DNA of 64,000 bases from Durusdinium trenchii. Taxonomy: Eukaryota; Sar; Dinophyceae; Suessiales; Symbiodiniaceae. The first letter of the stretch is position 1. Each line of letters starts with the position of its first letter. Below the pieces are notes generated by a model. That model did no database searches, was not told the DNA's origin, and saw nothing but the letters and a program-made list of their open reading frames with translations. The stretch covers positions 318,243 to 382,242 of the forward strand of contig CAXAMN010003814.1 in the NCBI GenBank assembly GCA_963970005.1, given 5' to 3'. This document shows positions 12,946-26,076 of the stretch, in pieces. Made by a program: the position numbers and the translations under genes.

Positions 12946-13561
12946 ACTACTATACTATACTACTTGCATGTTTTACAAGCTCTAGAATCTAGAAATTTCT
13001 AGAATCTAGATCCATCAACTGTCCGAGCTTCCGCCGCCCTCACAGGCTAGCGCTCGGCCTCCAACAACGAAATCGCCCAATAAACAGGAACTCTGCGAGG
13101 TACTGTCTGTGCGGAGCCGCTCAGCCACCCTGAAGCAGCCCTGCCATTGCTTTCTGAATCCTCCACTTCTGCTGCCCACAATGGGTTCTAAGGAGACACC
13201 CTTGATCAACCCAGCCGAATCCGGTCATACCCTCAACTGGGGTGTGGGATTCCCAAACTTCGTCCCCAAGCCACATGGGACTGGACTGGTGAGTATTACA
13301 GGTCCGGTGTGAGTCTTTGCCCCCATGTCCATTCATGTCCATCTCCAAGCCCAAGCAATCCAATCCGATGTCGCTGATCTTCATTCCCCCAAAACACACC
13401 AAAACACACCAAAAGCCAATGACCACAACCCGTGTGAAACCTTCAGAAGCGGGCCGTCCTGGTTGAGACCTTCGAATTGGACAGGCCTGGAGACCCAACC
13501 TGGCGGTCGAAACGAGCCGTCCGTCGGGCGGTCGAAGAGGTCTCTGCACAGCGATTCATCA

Positions 13562-13668
13562 TATGTCACATACCTCCAGGACCCTCTAAGGGGTGCCCAA
13601 TGGAAGCCTATAGGTAGTGTGGGGTAGTCCATTGGACACCCCTTGGAGGGTCCAGGTATGTCACATAC
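13562..13668. repeat. Imperfect inverted repeat, about 40-bp arms
   Basis: Arms about 13562-13604 and 13628-13668 share TGTCACATACCT, a GGACCCTC-like core and CCAATGGA as reverse complements with a few mismatches. A foldback element similar in scale to the ones at 12.3 and 13.8 kb, but with a different sequence. Confidence 0.75.
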
Positions 13669-13771
13669 GTCTCATGTCTTGTGTCTCCGACGTGAACTGC
13701 TGCTGGAGATGAATCAATCCAGGCTACTAGATGCTACTAGTAATTACTGCATGTACTGCTATCAGTCTTAT

Positions 13772-13875
13772 AGTAACCCTAGGGCTCCAAGTACCTCCTC
13801 AGAAGGTATTTGGACCCTCTAAACCCACCCTAAACACCTTCTTACTGTAGAAGGTACTTGGAGCCCTAGGGTAAT
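13772..13875. repeat. Foldback repeat with 22-bp perfect arms
   Basis: ACCCTAGGGCTCCAAGTACC near 13773 and its reverse complement near 13,854-13,874 flank a pyrimidine-rich spacer. The third foldback element within 1.6 kb. There is no open frame of note. Confidence 0.75.
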
Positions 13876-14365
13876 GAATCCTCATCACCATGGCTTGAAC
13901 TTCACCTCGTCACGGGTCGCCCATTTCAGCCCACCAGGGCCGCCGGACGATATTTGCCGGTCTCGGACATCACCACATCTGTCCCAGTCTCACCTGTGTA
14001 TCGTGAAACGACACATGCAAACATGTTATCCAAGCAAAGAAGGACAAGAACGAAGTAAACATACCTCATGCAATATTGCAACACTGAGTCCATGAACCAT
14101 CAGCTGTGCTCGCCTTCAGACGCCTTTCTGAGAGTGATTCGCGAGCGGATTCGCGCTCGCCTTCGGGATGCAAACTTTGTCGCACTTCCACTGCAGCGGC
14201 CCACATGCACCAGGACCTGCACGTCGCAGGTCCGCTGGGTAGAAGTGCTTTTCCCACCATGCAGCTGGTAGAAGTGCAGTGCAAAAAAACAACATTGCAA
14301 CATCAAGTTGAGAAAAAGCCTCCATAAAATCCTTTTGGAGCGTGGCCGGCAATTGCCTAGAGTTT

Positions 14366-15715
14366 GATTAGATAAAACAAATTGCCCGTTAGAGCCCAAG
14401 CAGTCGAGTGACTCATTTTCAAGCTTTGAACATGCGATTGAAACGTCAAACGTCCGAGATTCTCAATGAAATTTCTGCGACCGCCAGGCATTGCTGTTGC
14501 TGGTCAAGTCGCCCATTCCTGTGCGATCTGTTTGCACTTCGCTTAGGCATCCAGCCCTTTCAAAAGGACCTTCCGTCCCAGCGACGAGTTTGATGCTTCT
14601 GCTGGCGGCATCCGGAAGACAACTACCAGTGCGCTCAGATTGTCAGTACTCTTCAACTTCTGGGCTTGCTTCAGTAGCGACTCAGCCGCAGCTTGCGGGG
14701 ATCGTGTTCCTGAGCTTTCAACTGATGAAAAAAAATGGATCACGACAACTCAGGAGAAGCGAAAACAAAGGATGTCATTCAATTCAATCAATCATTGAGG
14801 GACGGAAACGATGAAATCAGCCAAATGAAACACGTGCTCTGCAAAAAAACAAGGTTCTCCGCAACTGTCGTCTGATCGACTGGACAGCGTCCAAGTTTGT
14901 CATGCTCTCAAAGACGCCGTCAGAGGCAAGCAGGATGAACTCCGTGTCGGCATCTACAGAGAAGACGGTCACGTCTGGTTCTGATAATAGTCCTGGACAT
15001 TTCGTCCATGTTGAGCGTGTGAAATCTCCCAAGGCGCGGCTCACTGCGAGGCCACCCTTCAGGTAGCCATCACATGTCGTTTGGATCCCTTCCATGTTCA
15101 GGCGTTCTTTTTCAAATGGCTCACATGGCCTGTGATCCTTCGTCATCACTGTCAAGGATCCTCCTTTGTAGGCCAAGGCTCGGCAGTCTCCGAGGTTGGC
15201 CACAGCGAGCTCGTGTTCATCTCGCACAGCGATGCAGGCACATACGCCCGAGGACAAGAGATAGTCCGGGACGTCTGCTTCATCTTGCTTCAAATGGCCC
15301 AACAACGCTGCATCAGCCTTTTGAAAGGCTTCTTTCATTCTAAGGCCCATATCTGGCCCCTTTTCCTTTGCCAAGAGCTTTGGGAGTGTTTCTTTCACAT
15401 AGGTCACGGCTTCAGCTCCGCCGTGGCCGTCGTAGACTGCGAAAAAGTTGTCTTGCACGTCAATGGCATCTTCCATGGCTCCGCGGCCATTTTGCATGAC
15501 GCACCAGCCATGCTGGTCGTCTCCTCCACTTGCATCAGAAGGTAAAGGTTCGACCTCCTTTCCTCGTCCGAGGCACGGGCACACCGCTCCCATGGCTCAG
15601 CAAAAAGGGCGTTAAGATCCTCGTTGGGACCTGAGGGCCCCTTTCCGTTTGATCCGACCTTACGACAGCAACCTCCTTCTGAACCACATGCTTCTTTGGA
15701 TCTTGCTTGACTGCT
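14366..15715. repeat. Segmental duplication, copy 1 (PP2C locus)
   Basis: About 1.35 kb, from ACAAATTGCCCGTTAGAGCC near 14,370 to TGGATCTTGCTTGACTGCT near 15,713, recurs at 55,508-56,851 in the same orientation with only scattered differences. The copied segment includes about 170 bp beyond the stop, the intron, and about 120 bp upstream of the start codon, so it was copied at DNA level and not by reverse transcription of spliced mRNA. Confidence 0.92.
14543..15593 (-). CDS. PP2C-type Ser/Thr protein phosphatase, copy 1
   Basis: Two exons, 15593-14860 and 14714-14543, join through a GA-AG intron of 145 bp into a 301-codon frame. Metal-binding and catalytic landmarks of the PPM family are present in order: [41 protein letters not shown] and, in exon 2, [12 protein letters not shown]. 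All the key acidic residues look intact, so the enzyme is predicted active. It would remove phosphate from Ser/Thr using Mn or Mg. The start MGAVCPC is a classic Gly2 myristoylation plus Cys palmitoylation signal, so membrane attachment is likely. It lies only 127 bp downstream of the probable stop of the preceding gene (15721). A near-identical copy sits at 55.7-56.7 kb. Confidence 0.93.
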
Positions 15716-15720
15716 TCACC

Positions 15721-18470
15721 TCAGCTGACCGTGTCGGTGTCTGGGTCCTCGCACCTTGGCTGCTGTCGGAGACCCACAGACCGGGACACGTTCACCTCAC
15801 CGGCGCGGACATCGGAAGATGCAAACAGCATGGAAAGATTGGTCACATCAGTCCCATCCCTTGAGAAGAGCTTGCAGTACGCCCAAAGATCACCAAATGA
15901 AAACCAAACAGCATCGGACTCAGCTTCCAAGCCTCTTTGCTGCTTTTCCTCTTCGGCTGAGCTTCAGCCTCGGCAGCTCCTCTCCTTCACCGGCCTGACA
16001 GAAGCTTCCGACACCGACTTTGGGGCCTGACTCTCCTGACCAAAACAAAACCCTACCAAATACAAAGCAATTATATGATCTATATATGTTATATTGTGTC
16101 CATGTGTTTGTCATGTTAAGGGCTTTTTCATCTTCCCGACTTCCATGTCTTCATATTATGATTTTCCATGTGCTGTGTTGCACTCTTGCAGCGTGGCTGC
16201 ATGGGGCTGTGGATTTCTGATCCTCTTCCAGCTTTGCTCTTCAAATAACAACCGGTGGGGAGTGTTGCACAGCGGTCCCAGCGGTATAATTTCGACTAAT
16301 CCATTCGTTTGTTTTCCCTGCAAGGTGTGCACTCCGACTTCGTTCCAAGGATCAATGCCTTTCCTGACCTCACACCCCCGAATTCATCTAATCATGAGAT
16401 CAACTTGCGTGAGAGAGTGAACCCAGTTGAAGAAACATAAGATAATTATATACATGAGTCCAATGTGTTTCTTGGACGTTTCTTGAGCCATGCGCTCCGG
16501 AATGGATCTTGCTTGACGTTGAGGAGTGTCAGTCCACTACCTCACATCTCCAAATCCCTCGCGCCTCATCAGCTCATCGGGCCTCCGTGTATCCCAGAAG
16601 GCCTCGAAGACCTCTGGAAGCCAGTCCTCGGTCGCAGAGGCAAACAAAGCCTGAAAACTCTGGGATACGTTTCTCACAGGGGATGCTGGCCATGGCTTTG
16701 GGAGCGTTTGCTTCGTTATGCATTAAGATCAAAATGCAATGGAAACACATAGAGATTAGAGGTCTCCTCCAAACGAACAAAATGTTTAGTGCAAAACATC
16801 CTCTTCCCACCCTTTCTACCCCACTGAGAACCCCACAATCCAGCCGCATCATAGCAGTCGATCTTTTTGAATGGAGGCCAAGGCCTTATGGTCCAAAGGT
16901 GGGACATGCAGGACATACATCATGGACACAGCACCTATCCAGCATGATATTGTTGGCTTGATGAATTCCAGCAACTCCTGTCGCTACTGTCCGATCATTT
17001 GACCAAAACGGGCGAAAGCGTCACCCACCCCTTGACGGCAATGAAAACATCAGAAGTCTGCACTTGCGTCTCTTGGTAGATCCATTGGTTTTCCAACATT
17101 CCACTCAGTCCAGATGGGATCCGGACTCCTTTCGCCACGCGGTGGTGGGGATCCTGCACAGGACTCAAAACGGCCAGAGGTCCAAGTCAAGAACATCAGG
17201 AACCAGGGAGAGTTAGGCCATGTTAGGCCAATTGGTCCTCTACAAGTCAGTTCCTTCCTTCAGGAAAAGCTTCCAATCCCGTCTCGCTCCAGCTCTGCAT
17301 GGCATCTTCTGCTCTGAACAGAGACCCTGGAGTCGCGGTCCATGTCTTTCGCTCACCAGTCGGCCCTGAATGCGGAAGTCACCGGTCACGCCGTCCTTCA
17401 AGAGGACCCATCCAAGGCGCGCACCTCGGGGCGTTGCCACAGAAAGAAGCCCCCTTCAACTTTGTTCACCAGAGACGTTGAAGGAGACTTTGCTGAAGAA
17501 TAGCACCGTTCCATCTCTTTACTTTTGGGGTCATCGTGATTACCACTACTGCCCTGTCGTGGACTCCCCCCCCATTCCCACCAACTCATTGAACCTGACC
17601 TTACCTCACCCTTCACCAGGCCATTCTTGTTCCAAATACCCACCTTCAGCAAGCAAACGCTACAGCTCACCACCGCACGTGGTCGCGTCGCGTCCAGGGC
17701 AGCTCGGCGGGCGTTCGGCAGCTCGCCCAGCTCCTTCAAGGCCAAGGCCTCGCAACACCTCGGTGCCGTCGTGGCGTCGAGGTCCGGGGACGACTCCGTG
17801 GAGGAACCGAGTCAAGAATTGCTTGGAGGTCAAGCCACCCTTCTTTTCACACCGTACTGTACTAAAGAGCCCCTGGAACTAGAACGCAGCCTAGCTTATG
17901 GAATATGTTCTGCACAGGTGGGTAATTCCAAAAATGGAACATGGAGCACACCAACCCAGAAACACACCCAACAAGTCACTGGACAACTTGAGTTGTTCAT
18001 GCAAGAAAGATCTGACCGACTTCAACTTCTAGTCGGTCCAGTTGCAATTCTTCCTGCCGTTGCGTGCAATCTTTTGACCTGTTTTCACAGCAGAGTTAAT
18101 ATGACATGTTATGACCTCGAAGCCCATGGAAAGGGCCTCACCCCAGCTGATCTAAAGGCTTCATGAACACGAGCGTGTTCCCTCGCGGGTCTGGGTAAGT
18201 CTTCTTCATTCTCGAGGCGGTTGCGATGTGCGGCAACCGGTGTCCACTCCCCTAGGCCCCTGAGAGGACACCTCAAGTGCCCCTGAGAGCTCCCCACATC
18301 GCATCCAGGTGCTCAGGCTGCAGTTCCAGGCTCCGCTGCGCCTGAAAGCGGCACGGGTCCCCGGGGAGGGTCCCGGGTGGCAGGAAGGGAGGGAGAGAGG
18401 TGGCCAGGAACAAAGGGTCCATGTTGGCCAGGTCATCCCTTTTCTTTGGACCAGATTGATGCATCCAGCT
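15721..18470 (-). CDS. Unidentified multi-exon gene upstream of PP2C
   Basis: A set of minus-strand blocks has codon-like composition and plausible splice borders, but no model was completed. They are about 18,400-18,290 (AQRSLELQPEHLDAMWG), 17,800-17,690 (CCEALALKELGELPNARRAA), 17,425-17,330 (ARLGWVLLKDGVTGDFRIQG), 16,630-16,543 (ALFASATEDWLPEVFEAFWD) and 15,905-15,721 (AESDAVWFSFGDLWAYCKLF, stop at 15721). I recognise no domain. The blocks may belong to one gene or two. The last would end 127 bp before the PP2C start codon, the tight spacing expected of a dinoflagellate unidirectional array. Confidence 0.4.
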
Positions 18471-19436
18471 TTGTCGCAGAAGAAGGGGATAGCACAAGCA
18501 CAATAATGAAAAGGGTCATTTCTTGAGAGGATCCATCGCGCAAACGTTGGGAGGATCCTTGACATGAACTTGGTGATGACCCCCCAAGATTGAGAGCTTT
18601 GGAGCGCCCTGGACCATATTTGTTCAGACAAACCTGGTGTTCCTTCTTCTGTGCACGTGAATATGATGAAAAGAGCAAGTAAACCCAGAAAAGTTCAACA
18701 AGGACCTGCCCACAGCATGGCATAATCTCCGGCCTCATGCAAGGCCTTCGACCAATCCTGGCACCTGCAGTGTCAGCATGGTTGTGCCAAAGAAACATGT
18801 CCACCATGGATCCCCATAGGCATGGGACATGAATTGCAGGCTGTGGGTCAGTATAGCTACAAAGATATGGGTCAATCAACCATGACCTGAAGATTCGAAA
18901 AAGAATACAACTTCCTCACTTATATAATAGTTCTTCAAGCTTCTGCCCACTAAGATAGCTCAACTGCAATACATTCTTCACCAGCACCCCTCCTACTATA
19001 CAGTATAGTTGGGAGTGAGTTTGAGTGCACAGCCTAGAGTCTATCCCTTGTCTTATCAACTTCACCTTTACTTCTCCAACGTCCTCTCCCCAAAAAAATG
19101 CCCACGAGTCAAACAGAATCTTCGGCAGATCCAATCAACCTGGCATGAGGGGTGGAGATGGTGCGAGATGATTGAAATTTCTGGGGGTCTTCAAGCCTCT
19201 CTCACCCTCGGTTCGCAGCTTTTCGGCTTTTGGGCTTGCAAGTTCTGGGTGAGACATGGGCCCCTTTCAGGCCCGGGTGGCTCCCTCCAGGGGTCTGGGG
19301 TAAATGACAAGGCTGGTTCTGTTTCGAACACAAAGGATTCGCGTAGAAATTCATGATGTCCTGGCCCCCTCCCTGTTCAGTCTCAGGCCCCTACTTTTGA
19401 GACCTCCTACCACGCTCATGCAACTCCCTGCGCAAC

Positions 19437-20829
19437 TCACTTGGAATCGTGGCTCTTCAGGAAGGACTCAAGGTGCTGCTGTTGATGCCTTAAATCATCC
19501 GAGACACAAAGGCAAATGGACGAAAACTTCGAACAGCAAGCACCAGACCCAAACAAAACAGCCCCCACAAACCGTACCAAACCCGCCCCAAACCACCTCC
19601 TATTACCTCCTAGCATTTTTGCCGCAACAAATAAGAACAAAACTCCATCCATCATCCTCAAAACAACCGTTCCTTGCGCTGGGCGGCTTGAGGAAGTCGA
19701 TCTCCTCCTTCCGCTTCCGCTCATCCACCGCGCGGCGTTCCGCCTCGCGCCGTTCGATGGCCTCGCACTTGTTCTTCAATTCCACCACCCGAGCCTCAGA
19801 CACCAGCAGCGGAGCGCCCCACACGGGTGGGTCGCACACGTGGGCGAGCAGCTGGTGAGCGACCAAACGGACACAAGAACATCAAGAACCCATGGTGATC
19901 CATGGTGGGTGGAGTTGGAGAAGTCTGGATCAAGCGAAGCCGAAGGGCTGAAGCAACTAGGCCGTGCCCACAGGTTCATGCATGAAAGAGCACTAGAATA
20001 GCCACTAGAAGGGTGCAGTCTTGCTCTTTTTTGTCCCCGTGCCGCAGCAACATGGTCACCCTTGGACTCCTTGCATTGAACCCTTGGTTTGAAACCTCCA
20101 ACGAGTCACCCACCTCCAAAAAGAAACATGGTTCTCCTTTGCCGATGGTGATACATCAGCTCCCCCTGACTCCCAGATCCGACTCCAACGGACTCCACCA
20201 GTACATTGTCCGATGTACATTCGCTCCCCCCGCGCCTCGCGCTGCTTCTTCTGCTCTTCGTGCTCGGCAATCATCTGCTCGGTCTCGGCCTTGCCCTGCT
20301 CGGACTGCAGCTGCTTGCGGGTGCCAAAGGTGACACCTCGTTTTGAGCGAAATCTTCTAACGGGTGGGGAGGGTTCATCTACATGTCAACGTGTTCAACT
20401 GCGCAACGGACCAATTCAGTTCATGAATTTCTTGTGGATGGAACAAGCCTACAAGAAACAGAAGAATATCATGAAAGGCTATGCTTAATAGCATTGATGA
20501 GCCTATGATGGTTGACCATTGTCCAAGCACAAGGACTGCTCCTCTGTTCCGCTTAGGCCACGACTGCTTTGATAGAGCGTCTGATAGGCCGCAATGGACA
20601 TGCGGATCTCATCCCTCACCCGCAGCAGCAACAAGCCGCGCTCAGGGCAGTTGATGGTGACCTCGCGGTGGCGGTGGCGGTGGCGGTTTGGTCATGTGGT
20701 GCGGTGCTCCAAAGTTCACTGGGGCTGATGAGGCAAGTCCTTCCTGTGGGATTCATCCGTCTTCTGCTCATTCACGCTGCCAAGACCGCGCTTCGGCTCC
20801 CAAAACAGTTCGGAAGAAGTCAACAGTCT

Positions 20830-20865
<36 letters not shown>

Positions 20866-23777
20866 GTCATCAATCAATCAATCAGTCAATCAGCCAGTCA
20901 GTCAGTCAGTCAGTCAATCCATCTACCCCGCCTGGCGGATGAGCTCATCGAAACACTGGGAGTACAACTCTTCGCGCACGGGGCAGATCCCCGTCTCACG
21001 GGCCTTCCGTGGGGGAGGTCTCGAGCATCAACGACACGCAACATCTCACAACATCTCGTAGCTTCTAGCTACTAGTGGCGATGCCCTTGTTACTAGTAGC
21101 TTCTTGTTCCTAGTAGTACACAATGCCAGGAGAAACTAGTAGCTTCTAGCTACTAGTCTCATCAGGTCAAATCGATTCACAAGGTCTGACCTACCAGGCG
21201 ACTGCCTAACCCTTCACCTCGGGGTCCCGTCTCTTGCGGACGTGTGCCTGTCGCTCCATCAGGCGTTGATCCAAGGCCTATGATCGGCACGATTCCAAGG
21301 GGCACGAGGGGACATGCCCTTGAAGTCTAGCTAGCATGGACTCATGCACCCTGACAATTGCCTGAAGCAATCGTTTCGTGAGATGGTTCAGTGGTCCGTC
21401 TGGCATACGGCAAATGCTGGAAAGGGTGGATGACATGAAGTAGAGAAGAGACTGTAGAAATACGTAGAAATCCAGTACTCACTCAAGGATTGCATGAACC
21501 GGACCACCCCAAGAAGCTTTTGAAAAAATAAGAAAAACAAACAATCCAGTAAGCAAGAGGTATTTATACGGTATAAACTCTATATATAAATGCTGATCCT
21601 TGGTCGAGCACCCATCGACTTGGTGGAGATCGGCCTCCTGCAGCTGGATCACATCCAGTCGGGTGGCCGCTTGGTTGCTGACCTCGGTGCCAAGCTTCGC
21701 TTTGAGGTGCCAAGCATCGCGCAGGATGAGGACGAGGAGGATGGTGGGAAAACAAAACCAATTGGGTGACCATGGTGACGATGATGTTTGTGTGTGTGTT
21801 TTCCCTATTTCTGGGTGAAAATGACCCCATGAGCTCTCCATCTTCCCTACTCAAACAGGTTCTTTCGGGTATCCCTTTTCTGGCACAATCCCTAAATTTA
21901 TATACGTGGATCATGCCAATCTTGCCATCAGCGACAGAAGTGTGGTAACGGGTTTTCATGCACCCAAGAAACTTTAGGAAGATCTCCCACTCACTGTAAA
22001 TATATATACTTATGGATGGAAACAACGTCAAACACCGTGCTCGCCTTGGCCTAGAAACAACTCAAAAAATAGCAGCCGGATTGTTTGGTTCCATTCGCTT
22101 GCTGTCGTCATAGTCAAAGATATGAGTTAGTAATGAATCAAATCTCTGGTTCAAGGAAGCTGAATGGTCATGGTCAGCCCCCCTTTCCCTTTTCACCTTC
22201 TATATGGCTATATAATTATATACCATTGAACGAGCCCGCGGGGGAGGTGGGCCGACCTAAACCATGCAATTCAGTCCAATCCACTTTTAGGCCGGAAGTC
22301 AGACGAGCTCACCCCCAACCACTTTTAAGGCAGATGGACCCCCTTTGGACTGGCGGGCTGTGTTTCTTGAAGACGAGACGATGTCCAGTTCTGCCATTCT
22401 GGTTCTGGACCACAACACTTCGCAACCAAACCGCTGATCTGATCGAATCATCCCTATGACTGTGACTTCTTCATCCGCCAAAAAAAAGATAAGTAATACA
22501 TACGCTGATCCCTTCACCGATCCGATCAACAAAGCAACCATCGGGCACCCACAAAATCCCCATCATGGAGGTCCTAGAGAGCTCGATTGGGTACCATTAC
22601 ACCTATTGTATTTTCTTGTACTCTGTACACGACCGTTTCTTTTCTTAAGTGAACCAACCCCCCGCTGTGGGATCCGCCACGGAGAAGAACCATCGCCACC
22701 ATGCGGTTTTGGCGGCATATTGCTGGTAGTGCTTCGCCTCTTCGATCCACTCGCCTCGTCGAAGCGTGGCTGGAATGGAATGGAATGGAGAGAAGGGGAG
22801 CCTCTCGTTGTTTTAGATCCACAATAGAAACATAAAGAAGCCTTGAGAGCAGTGTGGATCCAGAAATCCCGTTCCTCCTGCTTCACCGCTACCGATCAAA
22901 GAAAACACAGTTCCCATACTGCCGAGTTGCTGGTTTCACCGATCCGTTCATGCCCGCAGTGAGGGACCATGTCTTTTCCCATAAGAGTTTGAGGGATCGC
23001 AACAAGATGGCATGGCACCTGTAAGAGTGTTGGCCAACACGTTGGCCCTGGGCTATGGAGGAGAAGGAAAGGTTGAACAATCTCACCCAAGCCAAACCAA
23101 TCCCTCATCACAGCAACGTGGAGGCGTATTGGACAAATAGGCCAGGTAGCCCTTAGGGCCTATTGGGGGATCAAACTGACAAGTGAAAGCTAGCCCCTAT
23201 GGCATTCGAACCATGCAAGCACATGCATCTCTCTCATCCAAGGAACGGGGTGGCAGCAGCGCATGCAAAACGTCGTCGGTGTTGGGTTTTGATTCGGCTG
23301 GCGGCTGCTGCGTCTTGCGAGACAGCTGAGCCTGCAATGGTCTTCAAGATACAATTGTCGTCTGTCTGCCAAAGTTGATACGAGTAGCAGCTGTAGCAGG
23401 ATCTAGGGAGCTAAAGAAAGGGGGTCCGGATCGGCAACTCACTTGGCCACCGAAAACAGTGTCAAGTTCTTGGATACAAGCAAGACGGGGAAGAAGTTGC
23501 GACCCTTTGCAGAAACATTCCGATGTATGCCAGTATGCTTTATGATCTTTACATATCTTTACTCTATTCCCAGCAAAAACCTACAAAAAATCGGGTGAAA
23601 CCATAGCTTTGCGGCGACCCGATGTTCGTTCGTCCTTTTCGTCGAGTGAGGAGTCCCATCGACTCCGGGTGGGGAGTCCCCGGCCTTCAGCGAGTTGGGC
23701 TTCAGCGGCTTGGCACCCTTGCGGCCCAGGGAGTCGGTGGGCGCCGGACCCAGCTCCAAGGGCGGGTCATATTTCAC
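19437..23777 (-). CDS. DNALI1: Axonemal inner-arm dynein light chain p28 (DNALI1 family)
   Basis: Nine exons give an almost complete p28: about 23777-23663 (KYDPPLELGP), 22754-22717 (EWIEEAKHYQQY), 21682-21635 (NQAATRLDVIQLQE), 21277-21248 (ALDQRLMERQ), 21003-20932 (ARETGICPVREELYSQCFDE), 20661-20565 (VTINCPERGLLLLRVRDEIR), 20336-20236 (FGTRKQLQSEQGKAE), 19794-19688 (ELKNKCEAIERREAERR) and 19488-19437 (HQQQHLESFLKSHDSK, stop). From the second exon on, all joins keep frame; six of seven introns start with GC and one with GT. Family knowledge: p28 dimers bind single-headed inner-arm dyneins of motile axonemes. The C-terminal half is a coiled coil. The initiator exon, and possibly a small exon between the first two, were not found. 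The only credible alternative is a paralogue within the same family. Confidence 0.93.
20824..20922 (+). repeat. (CAAT)n/(CAGT)n microsatellite in a p28 intron
   Basis: Runs of CAATCAAT and then CAGTCAGT fill the intron between the exons ending at 20932 and starting at 20661. The GTATCAA..SQSINQ-type open frames read through it are artefacts of the four-base repeat. Confidence 0.9.
21060..21160. repeat. Dispersed ACTAGTAGCTTCTTG repeat, copy 1
   Basis: Clustered TTACTAGTAGCTTCTTGTT and CTTCTAGCTACTAG motifs within a p28 intron. Related sequence occurs at 40,845-40,945 and, as reverse complement, at 58,627-58,707, so this is a dispersed family. Confidence 0.65.
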
Positions 23778-24366
23778 CTGGAGCAAGAGGCGAGGTGATG
23801 GGAAGAAGAGAGGGAAGAGAGGGAAGACGGTTTCGATGGGATGAAGACGGAAGATGGAGGTGGGGGGGTGGTTCTTGTTCATAGAGCTGATTGGATGAAG
23901 GTGTTTCACCTGGAGAAGCGTTTTCGCTCCAGAAGCTTTAAACTAAAGCGTCCAACAGCGAACAGACCGGGGATTGGACATGAGAGGAGGGGGGGTCCAA
24001 GGATCGGTGAGGGCTCAGCATGCTCCGCACAGCTTTTGATGTTTGCATAGTCATAGTCATAGAGTATAATCACAGTACACTCCCTAGAACTATCATGGAA
24101 GTGGAGAATGGCGCCTTGGAAGACCATTTTCCTCTAAAACACGGGGGTTGTCCACTTCCATGTTAGTTGCAGGGAGAGTATATTACAGTACAGTGATTCA
24201 CTGCTGTGCTGGCTGTGCTGTAAAGCTCCCCGGTCAAACGTCTGGTGAAAATGCGGTCCAAAAGAACAGGCTCGTGGAGCCATTGAAAACGTCGACGGCA
24301 TACTGTTTGTGGTGGCTTTTTATCGACCCAATGCGCCGACAGCAAGCGTATGCGTCACACCATGAT

Positions 24367-26032
24367 TCAGAATTCCTCGGATTTGCTCGGGCCATCAATC
24401 TTTGGCACTTCGTTCGGGGCGATGTGAACGGTGAAAAGGTCTCTGCTGGCGACTCTGTGAAAAAACCTGACACAATCCTCGTCCCACGGTGAATCCCTGG
24501 TGGTAAGACAAGCATAGGTATGAAGTGAAAGGCCAACCGTGGCCAGTCCCCGACGCTTCTGGAACCCGTGAAAGGCCATCCTTCTTGCGGCACTCCTAGG
24601 GCTCTGGGCCGTTCAGCCCATCGCCTCGGCACCCCAATTCCGTTCAACCCCCCCCTGGGCTGCCACACCAAGGAATCTCGAGGCCGGCCAATTGGAATGG
24701 ACATGGCGGCCTTATCGTGCACACTCACGCGCTCTTCTCGCGCGTGAAAACACAACCTCTGAGCCAAAGGCCACGGCAGGTGGGACGCGGCCACTTTGCA
24801 CAAACCCTACTGAACCATGGGCAGCTCCCATTTGAGAAGGCAAGAGCCTGAGCATTGCCATTCCCGTTTGACATGACCCAACCTAGCTTGTTCTGGTATG
24901 AAAGTGAAGTAGGACTTGAAGTAGGAGGCCCGGCCCTAAACCACCCAAAGAAGGCTTCACCTTCCCCACACCTCGACTGGCAAAACGATCCGGACTCCCA
25001 CCTCAAATGGACACGCGCTCGCCCAAAGAAGGCTTGGGCGGCCAGTCTCCTTTGTTCCTCCTAGAGTGAACCGGAGGGGCTGAACTCGAAAGAAGGACCA
25101 ACGAAACTACAAATGAATGCGGCTGTCTGGGACCACGAAGGATCAACAAAAATCTCAGGGACCCTGTGTTGGATGAGACATCCCCTGACTCATGACACGA
25201 AAACGTCCGGCATGAGTTCTGAACAGCGAGTCTTCATCGTCCCCCTTACGAAGGGGGCCGGCATCGCTCGTTTGGGAAGCAATCTTAAGCGTCCTTTTCT
25301 GAGAAGAATCTATCTTCTGATCCATCTGCTGGAGGGTCCAACCTTCTGGGGTCGGCGCCAGGTCCTGTGGGGATCTAGCTTGGGTCCTGAGTCCTAAGGT
25401 ATAGGAAAATGAAAAGGTGTTGTGAGTCTTGTGGAATGTCCCCTCACTTTGAGACGTTTCACACCCCCCAAAGCGGAGAGGCCTCTTCCTCTTCTTCCTC
25501 CAAGACCTCGCCCAAAACAAACGCTGGCTAGCTGCGGGACCCTGGTCAAGTTGAGCAACTTGAATTTCCTATGGTCCGTCAGGTCCGAAGGTTGAACTCT
25601 CAAAACAAACCAATACCAGCCAGCACCTTCAAAGTGACCTCTTTGGAGTCTCTCTTTTTGACCTCTTCAGGGAGTCATGACCTCATGCTGGGGTCTCAAG
25701 TTCGGTCACTGAAGGTCCAAGGCCTTACAGTAGACCTTGATGTCGTGTGCATCCCCACCTTCAGCACTGCATCAAAGCCCGCCAGAGCTTCTTTGGCATC
25801 GCCCATCATGCTCTCCTGGCGCTTCATGTGTGTCTCAGGTTGTTTTCCACGGGTCACTCCGCCCAGGTGGGTGTTGAGATTATCAACCTTTTGTGTCGGA
25901 CAGGAGGTGATTTCCCTCGCCAACCACTCCAAACAACTCTGCATCTGTGGACTTCAAACCGGTTTCCCGTACACACGGGTTCCCCGGAGCGACTGTACAC
26001 GCGGTTCCTGGGAGCGTCTGGGAGCGTGTGTG

Positions 26033-26076
<44 letters not shown>

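Larger units (their letters stand above)
12417..14360. other. Unassigned stretch between the PP2C 3' end and upstream genes
   Basis: Apart from the direct and inverted repeats listed separately, short GC-rich exon-like patches occur (12,560-12,830 and 13,090-13,220, on either strand). None carries a motif I recognise or splices convincingly to another. Confidence 0.35.

Noticed and set aside
15074-15545. Plus-strand ORFs across the PP2C gene (also at 56,207-56,678)
   Set aside because: They are antisense shadows; the minus strand carries the ordered PPM motifs.
20688-21075. Plus-strand ORFs with SINQSINQ repeats
   Set aside because: They are a translation of the (CAAT)n/(CAGT)n microsatellite in a p28 intron; the true exons on the minus strand flank it.
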